Origin: Brachymonas wangyanguii
Lineage (GTDB): Bacteria; Pseudomonadota; Gammaproteobacteria; Burkholderiales; Burkholderiaceae_C
Length of the DNA: 64,000 nt
Direction of reading: 5' to 3'
NCBI RefSeq assembly: GCF_045055315.1
Contig: NZ_CP173677.1
Coordinates: 310,001-374,000, forward strand
Shown: positions 59,957 through 64,000 of the stretch, one piece after another
Layout of the letters: each line of letters starts with the position of its first letter
Numbering within the stretch: position 1 is the stretch's first letter
Position numbers and translations under genes: made by a program
Notes under the pieces: generated by a model
The model's input: the letters and a program-made list of their open reading frames with translations, nothing else
Databases searched by the model: none
What the model was told of the DNA's origin: nothing

Positions 59957-60501
59957 ACGCCATTGAAACCTCCATCCCCGGTGTCCTCATCCTGGAACCA
60001 CGCGTGTTTGGCGATGCACGCGGCTTCTTCTTCGAGAGTTTCAACCAGCGCGTGTTCGACGAACTGACTGGCACCAGCCATACTTTCGTCCAAGACAACC
60101 ATTCCCGTTCCGCCAAAGGTGTGCTGCGCGGCATGCACTTCCAGACGCAGCAGGCACAGGGCAAGCTGGTGCGCGTGGTGCGTGGCAAGGTATTTGACGT
60201 GGCCGTGGATATTCGCAAGGACTCGTCCGCCTACGGCCAGTGGTTTGGCCTGGAGCTCAACGAAGAGAATCAGCGCATGCTCTGGGTCCCGCCCGGCCTG
60301 GCGCACGGCTTTCTGGTGCTGAGCGACACGGCGGAATTCCTCTACAAGACAACGGATTACTATGCGCCCCAGTTTGAAGCCAGCCTGGCCTGGGATGATC
60401 CGACGGTGGGTATCGAGTGGCCGCTGGCGCAATATGGTATGACCATGCCGCAACTGTCGGTCAAGGATCAGCAGGGCTTGAGTTTGCAGAAGATCGCGTA
60501 A
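59953..60501 (+). CDS. rmlC: dTDP-4-dehydrorhamnose 3,5-epimerase
   Basis: Third step of dTDP-L-rhamnose synthesis. A 182-residue cupin with FGDARGFFFESFNQR, QDNHSRSAKGVLRGMHFQ (catalytic His), VAVDIRKDSSAYGQW, PPGLAHGFLVLSD and YKTTDYYAP (catalytic Tyr). It ends the rml operon; a GT2 follows after 27 bp. Confidence 0.97.
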   Translation: MNAIETSIPGVLILEPRVFGDARGFFFESFNQRVFDELTGTSHTFVQDNHSRSAKGVLRGMHFQTQQAQGKLVRVVRGKVFDVAVDIRKDSSAYGQWFGLELNEENQRMLWVPPGLAHGFLVLSDTAEFLYKTTDYYAPQFEASLAWDDPTVGIEWPLAQYGMTMPQLSVKDQQGLSLQKIA

Positions 60502-60528
60502 TGTCAAGATGGATGGAATGGGAGGGTT

Positions 60529-61341
60529 ATGTTTAGCGTCAGTATTGTCCTGTACAAGCATCGGCCGGAGGAAATCCTTCCCTTGTTGAAGGAGTTACAA
60601 GCAGCAGCTTCTGTGCAACGTGTTTGGTTGGTTGATAACGCTGGCTGCCAATGGGCAGAACAGCTGGATACGCTGACGAAGATGCGATATATCAAGTCAG
60701 ATCGTAACGGCGGTTATGGGTATGGTCATAATCAGGCGATACGAGTGGAGACAGGCGAATGTTCGCACCATATTGTCTGCAACCCTGATATTCGGGTTGA
60801 GCCTGAAGCGCTTGATCGCTTGCATGCACTTGTGAGTAGCCTGCCGCAAGCCTTGTTTATGCCTAACGTGGTCTATCCTGATGGTGCGCGTCAGGAGTTG
60901 TGCAAGCTTCTGCCAACTCCGATGAATTTGTTTGCACGCAAATTTGTACCAAGCTTGGCTAAAAAATTGGACCATCGCTACTTGCTTCGGGATGCAGATT
61001 ATTCGAAGCGATTCTTTGCTCCTTCGCTCTCGGGGTGCTTCATGGTGTGCAACTTTCAGGCGTTACGTGCTGTAGATGGTTTTGATGAGCGCTATTTCAT
61101 GTATTTAGAAGATATAGACTTGTCACGTCGCCTTGCTGTGCACGGTGGAACAATGTTTGTGCCAGACGTCACCGTAGTGCATGAATTTCAAAAGGAGTCA
61201 TTTAAGAACCCGGTGTTGGCGCGCGCGCATATCAAATCAGCAGCGCAGTATTTTTCGCGCTGGGGGTGGATTTTTGACCTGGAGCGTTCCAAGCTCAATC
61301 GTAAATGTCTGCAGGAACTGCCCCGAGTGGAGCACTTATAG
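60529..61341 (+). CDS. Glycosyltransferase family 2 (rhamnosyltransferase-like)
   Basis: A 270-residue GT-A enzyme with SVSIVLYKHRPEEILPLL split over its start, RVWLVDNAGCQWAE, GYGYGHNQAIRVETGE, VCNPDIRVEPEALDRL for metal binding, and GCFMVCNFQALRAVDGFDERYFMYLEDIDLSRR as acceptor site. This pattern is that of WbbL-like rhamnosyltransferases, and it follows the rml operon directly, so dTDP-rhamnose is the likely donor. Confidence 0.85.
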   Translation: MFSVSIVLYKHRPEEILPLLKELQAAASVQRVWLVDNAGCQWAEQLDTLTKMRYIKSDRNGGYGYGHNQAIRVETGECSHHIVCNPDIRVEPEALDRLHALVSSLPQALFMPNVVYPDGARQELCKLLPTPMNLFARKFVPSLAKKLDHRYLLRDADYSKRFFAPSLSGCFMVCNFQALRAVDGFDERYFMYLEDIDLSRRLAVHGGTMFVPDVTVVHEFQKESFKNPVLARAHIKSAAQYFSRWGWIFDLERSKLNRKCLQELPRVEHL

Positions 61342-61359
61342 TACGGGTTGTCTCCAGTC

Positions 61360-61523
61360 TGAAATGCAACGCCTATTCTTTTTGAAGATGTCGCGTCTTG
61401 GACTGTTGCGTAGATGCTGTGTATCGCAAGCGCTGCTCTGCGAGAATGGATAAGGTACCATCAGTGCCCGCTATATGCATCAGAAGGAGATTGACCACTA
61501 TGAACGCCAAAGGCAAGAAAATT
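61360..61523 (+). pseudogene. Decayed BrnT-like toxin remnant
   Basis: No intact frame, but two pieces recall BrnT/DUF497 toxins. ILFEDVASW is readable in one frame near 61375. In another frame TISARYMHQKEIDHYERQRQ (61457-61516) runs into the start of the antitoxin gene and ends at a TGA near 61541. A TAA interrupts the second frame at 61451-61453. The toxin has apparently been lost, leaving its antitoxin. Confidence 0.45.
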
Positions 61524-61763
61524 CCGGTACTGCGAAGTGACGAAGAGGCGGAGCGCTTTGTGGACTCGGCCGACTTGTCCGAGTACGACCTGTCGGAATT
61601 CAAACCCATGCGCTTCGAGCTGGCCAAAAAGGAAGCCTCCCTGGACATGCGCCTGCCGTCTTCACTGATGAACGCCATACGTGCCAAGGCCGAGGCGCTG
61701 GGCATTCCCTATTCGCGTTATGTGCGCATGGTGCTCGAAGCCGATGTGCAGCGTGGCCGCTGA
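61500..61763 (+). CDS. BrnA/CopG-type antitoxin
   Basis: An 87-residue antitoxin with an N-terminal acidic toxin-binding part (VLRSDEEAERFVDSADLSEYDLSEFKP) and a C-terminal ribbon-helix-helix DNA-binding part (ASLDMRLPSSLMNAIRAKAEALGIPYSRYVRMVLE). AGAAGGAGA lies about 8 nt before the ATG at 61500. Its usual partner, a BrnT RNase, is present only as fragments upstream, so this looks like an orphan antitoxin. Confidence 0.85.
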   Translation: MNAKGKKIPVLRSDEEAERFVDSADLSEYDLSEFKPMRFELAKKEASLDMRLPSSLMNAIRAKAEALGIPYSRYVRMVLEADVQRGR

Positions 61764-61875
61764 TTCCCGACCGTCTGGGTTGTGCGGCAGACTGCCTGAT
61801 TCAGCAGTTCGGACGTTTTGTCCAGAGAGTCATCCAGGCCCGTCCAGGCCAATTCGAAGCCTTTGAGGAGCAGCT

Positions 61876-62601
61876 ATGAACAGCAGAGAGTTCACGCCGT
61901 TTGCTGAAAGTGACCCCGCCGTGAAGCCGCTCCTGCAGCGGTTGACGCAGCCAGCCACAGAGGTGCCCAGTCAGGCGTATCAGGCCACCATGCGCGAACT
62001 GGGGCGGCATTTGTCCCGAAGCTTGATGGGGCAACACGGTGCCAGTTTGCAGGGCAAGGATGTTTGTGTGATCTGTACGGTAGAGGATGCCGATTTTCTG
62101 GCCGCTGGCGTACTGGACGGGCTGATAGCCAATGGTCTGGAGGCGTCCAGGCTGTTTCTTCAGTGCTACTGGAATGACCGGGTACGAGAAGATGGCATAT
62201 CCATCACCCCGGTGATTCGCCAGTATGTGGAGCCAGTCGAGAGCGAAAAGGTGGCCTATGTCGTCGTCAAGTCCATCATTTCCAGTGGCTGTGTTGTCAG
62301 GACGAACCTGACGCGGGCCCTGACGGAAGCCAAGGCGGACAGTGTGTACGTCCTGTCTCCCGTCATGGTGGCGGGCGCGCAGGAGCGTCTGGGGCATGAG
62401 TTCCCAGCCGATCTGGCAGACAAGTTCAGCTACATCTGGTTTGCTACAGACCCTGAGCAAGTGGGCGAGGTCGTGAGCCCTGGCGTGGGCGGACTGGTCT
62501 ATGACAGACTGGGCTTTGACGGTGAAGCCGGAAAAAACAGACACACGCCGGATATCGTCAGACAACGTCGGCGCAGCCACTTCCCCTCTTGTGCGGCCTG
62601 A
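61876..62601 (+). CDS. Phosphoribosyltransferase-like protein of unknown role
   Basis: A 241-residue protein with GAGGAG 5 nt before its ATG. The centre reads like a type I phosphoribosyltransferase fold: VCVICTVEDADFLAAGVLDGL, then YVVVKSIISSGCVVRTNLTRAL at the position of the PRPP-binding loop, and VYVLSPVMVAGAQERL. The usual acidic pair of the PRPP loop is not evident (KSIISSG instead), so activity is doubtful. The basic tail ends RQRRRSHFPSC. Its role beside an antitoxin gene is unknown. Confidence 0.5.
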   Translation: MNSREFTPFAESDPAVKPLLQRLTQPATEVPSQAYQATMRELGRHLSRSLMGQHGASLQGKDVCVICTVEDADFLAAGVLDGLIANGLEASRLFLQCYWNDRVREDGISITPVIRQYVEPVESEKVAYVVVKSIISSGCVVRTNLTRALTEAKADSVYVLSPVMVAGAQERLGHEFPADLADKFSYIWFATDPEQVGEVVSPGVGGLVYDRLGFDGEAGKNRHTPDIVRQRRRSHFPSCAA

Positions 62602-62698
62602 CTTTCGGGGTTCTCCGGCAAGGCCTAGGCTTGCAACAGATCGTGTGATTTCGCCCCGCTGACATGACGGACCGCTACACTGGATCGTTTTACATGAC

Positions 62699-63115
62699 GT
62701 GTGCGTCAAGACAAGGCAAGGGCAGGTGGGCGTGAGATTGTTTTTGGTATCTTTTCTGGCGGTATTCATCATGCTGCTGGTGCCCGGCACCGCCGTGCAG
62801 GAGCTGGCCGCCTGGCTGCAGTTCCTGAACCGCAGCGTGCACGTGCAGGGTGGCCTGCTGCAGCATGTGGACAAGCTGGTGCACCTGGGCTTCTTTGCCG
62901 TACTCGCCTTGACCGGCTGGCGCGCTTTTGGCCGCCGCGGCCGCCCCTGGCTGCTGCTCGGCCTGTTCAGCTTTGCCGTGCTGACCGAATGGCTGCAGGG
63001 CTTTGTGCCGGGCCGTTCCACCAGTGTGCTGGACCTGGTGGCCAACAGCATCGGTAGTGGCGTGGGGGCATCGCTTGGCATGCTGGTGTGGCGTGAGGGT
63101 AGCCGGGTGCGTTGA
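62699..63115 (+). CDS. VanZ-family membrane protein
   Basis: A 138-residue protein (GTG at 62699; a GTG at 62732 giving 127 residues is equally plausible) with four hydrophobic segments and the VanZ pattern HVDKLVHLGFFAVLALTGW and EWLQGFVPGRSTSVLDLVANSIG. VanZ-like proteins are poorly characterised; some affect glycopeptide sensitivity. It is the last gene before the iteron array. Confidence 0.82.
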   Translation: MCVKTRQGQVGVRLFLVSFLAVFIMLLVPGTAVQELAAWLQFLNRSVHVQGGLLQHVDKLVHLGFFAVLALTGWRAFGRRGRPWLLLGLFSFAVLTEWLQGFVPGRSTSVLDLVANSIGSGVGASLGMLVWREGSRVR

Positions 63116-63135
63116 GCGCTGGTGGCGGGCTGCAG

Positions 63136-63245
63136 ATTCCGGATTGGCGGTGATTTGATTCCGGATCTGCCGCGTTTATATTCCGAAATTACCGCAACCA
63201 AATTCCGGATTGGCGGATGTTTGATTCCGGATTTGCCGCTATCAT
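63136..63245 (+). repeat. Five tandem 22-bp repeats upstream of the DUF4143 ATPase
   Basis: Units start at 63136, 63158, 63180, 63202 and 63224, exactly 22 bp apart, each beginning ATTCCG. Units 1 and 4 share ATTCCGGATTGGCGG; units 2 and 5 share ATTCCGGAT-(C/T)TGCCGC; unit 3 is diverged (ATTCCGAAATTACCGC). The array ends 6 bp before the ATG at 63252, so it covers the promoter and ribosome-site region. Regular two-turn spacing suggests cooperative protein binding. Confidence 0.85.
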
Positions 63246-63251
63246 CGCGAC

Positions 63252-64000
63252 ATGTCTGCAGATGTCTTGTACCCACGCCATATCACGTCGCGCATCGCCG
63301 AGGCCATGCAGGACACGCCCGTCGTACTGCTGGCCGGACCACGCCAGTCTGGCAAGACCACGCTGGTGCGACAGCTGGCAGATCCTGACTGGCGTTACCT
63401 CACGCTGGATGATGAACTCACGCAACTGGCCGCGCGGGAAGACCCGGCAGGCATGATCCGCAGTCTGGACCGCGCCATCATCGATGAAATCCAGCGTGCG
63501 CCGCAGTTGTTGCTGGCCATCAAGAAAAGTGTGGACGAAGACCGCCGACCCGGGCGCTTTCTGCTCACCGGCTCAGCCAACCTGATGGCCTTGCCCACAG
63601 TGGCAGACTCGCTCGCAGGCCGCATGGAAACCCTGACATTGCTGCCGCTGTCGCAGAGCGAGATGGAAGGGCGTACGCGCAATTGGCTGGATACCGTATT
63701 CGCCGGCCAGCTACCGCCAGCAGGTGCACCTGCGCGGCAGGCGGCCCTGGAAGAGCGAGTCTTGCGCGGAGGCTATCCGGAAGCCGTGGCCCGTGCCACA
63801 CAACGGCGGCGCGTGGCCTGGTACCGGCAGTATGTCGATGCCCTGATCCAGCGCGATGTGCGGGATGTGGCTGGTATTGACAAGCTGGATCAGCTGCCTC
63901 GCTTTTTGAGGGCACTGGCACAAACCGCTGGCCAGCTGTGTAACTACAGCCAGCTTGGAGGGCAACTGGGTCTGGATGGCAAGACGGCCGCGCGCTATGT
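63252..64000 (+). CDS. AAA+ ATPase with DUF4143, N-terminal part (cut by window edge)
   Basis: The first 249 codons of an archaeal-type AAA+ ATPase. Walker A is LLAGPRQSGKTTLVRQL, Walker B DRAIIDEIQRAPQLL, and sensor-1 RFLLTGSANLMAL. The segment RVLRGGYPEAVARA, DALIQRDVRDVAGI matches the linker that precedes the DUF4143 domain. These proteins are widespread with no settled role; some are suggested to belong to mobile or toxin-antitoxin-like systems. The gene runs off the window still open. Confidence 0.9.
   Translation, partial: MSADVLYPRHITSRIAEAMQDTPVVLLAGPRQSGKTTLVRQLADPDWRYLTLDDELTQLAAREDPAGMIRSLDRAIIDEIQRAPQLLLAIKKSVDEDRRPGRFLLTGSANLMALPTVADSLAGRMETLTLLPLSQSEMEGRTRNWLDTVFAGQLPPAGAPARQAALEERVLRGGYPEAVARATQRRRVAWYRQYVDALIQRDVRDVAGIDKLDQLPRFLRALAQTAGQLCNYSQLGGQLGLDGKTAARY

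Noticed and set aside
63136..63245. A CRISPR array
   Set aside because: The 22-bp units are directly adjacent with no unique spacers, only five in number, and no cas genes are present.

Overview
The window reads as a chromosomal segment of a high-GC betaproteobacterium. The best guess is order Burkholderiales, near Alcaligenaceae: the polysaccharide genes are of the kind found in the Bordetella wlb locus, and htpG, ribD, amn and coaX are of betaproteobacterial type. That is inference from gene content, not from a search. No rRNA, tRNA or CRISPR array was seen.

Layout. (1) 1-9.6 kb is core chromosome: recQ (cut by the window start), an M48 lipoprotein peptidase, htpG behind a sigma-32-type promoter, a methyltransferase, ribD, a Gly-rich lipoprotein, a 3-hydroxybutyryl-CoA dehydrogenase, a hemerythrin protein and AMP nucleosidase. 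(2) 9.7-20.2 kb is a genomic island: a damaged IS3-family element, a non-coding GC-rich segment, a CBASS-type antiphage operon, RadC, a second non-coding segment, a DUF1016/YhcG nuclease and a tyrosine integrase. (3) 20.3-26.9 kb is core again: LysM/BON protein, coaX, a very large MscK-type channel, an M20 amidohydrolase and an acyl-CoA-binding protein. (4) 26.9-45.4 kb is a leftward, GC-rich surface-glycan locus: dehydratase, sugar transferase, aminotransferase, two GT4 enzymes, acyltransferase, Wzx, then the UDP-GlcNAc(3NAc)A pathway genes wbpE, wbpD, wbpB and wbpA, then pgi. (5) 45.4-54.8 kb is a rightward, visibly AT-rich cassette: acyltransferase, two DegT-family proteins, Wzx, a WbjB/CapE-type dehydratase, GT2, Wzy, GT2. 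(6) 54.8-64 kb is GC-rich: galU, a polyprenyl-phosphate sugar transferase, rmlBDAC, a GT2, an antitoxin beside a decayed toxin, a PRTase-like protein, VanZ and a DUF4143 ATPase cut by the window end.

Two things stand out. First, the island carries a HORMA/TRIP13 (type III-like) CBASS operon. Its effector gene, placed before the CD-NTase, joins a SLOG-like Rossmann domain to a nucleoside-phosphorylase domain. The operon ends with a DEDD exonuclease and is preceded by a small predicted winged-helix regulator whose own sigma-70 promoter has its -10 box inside a near-perfect palindrome.

Second, the wbp pathway is interrupted at every junction by a toxin-antitoxin or defence module: wbpA / Abi_2 (HEPN) with a convergent ~55-nt structured RNA driven by a consensus promoter / wbpB / Fic / wbpD / antitoxin-zeta toxin / wbpE / TumE-TumA / wzx. 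Known zeta toxins phosphorylate UDP-GlcNAc, the entry substrate of this same pathway.
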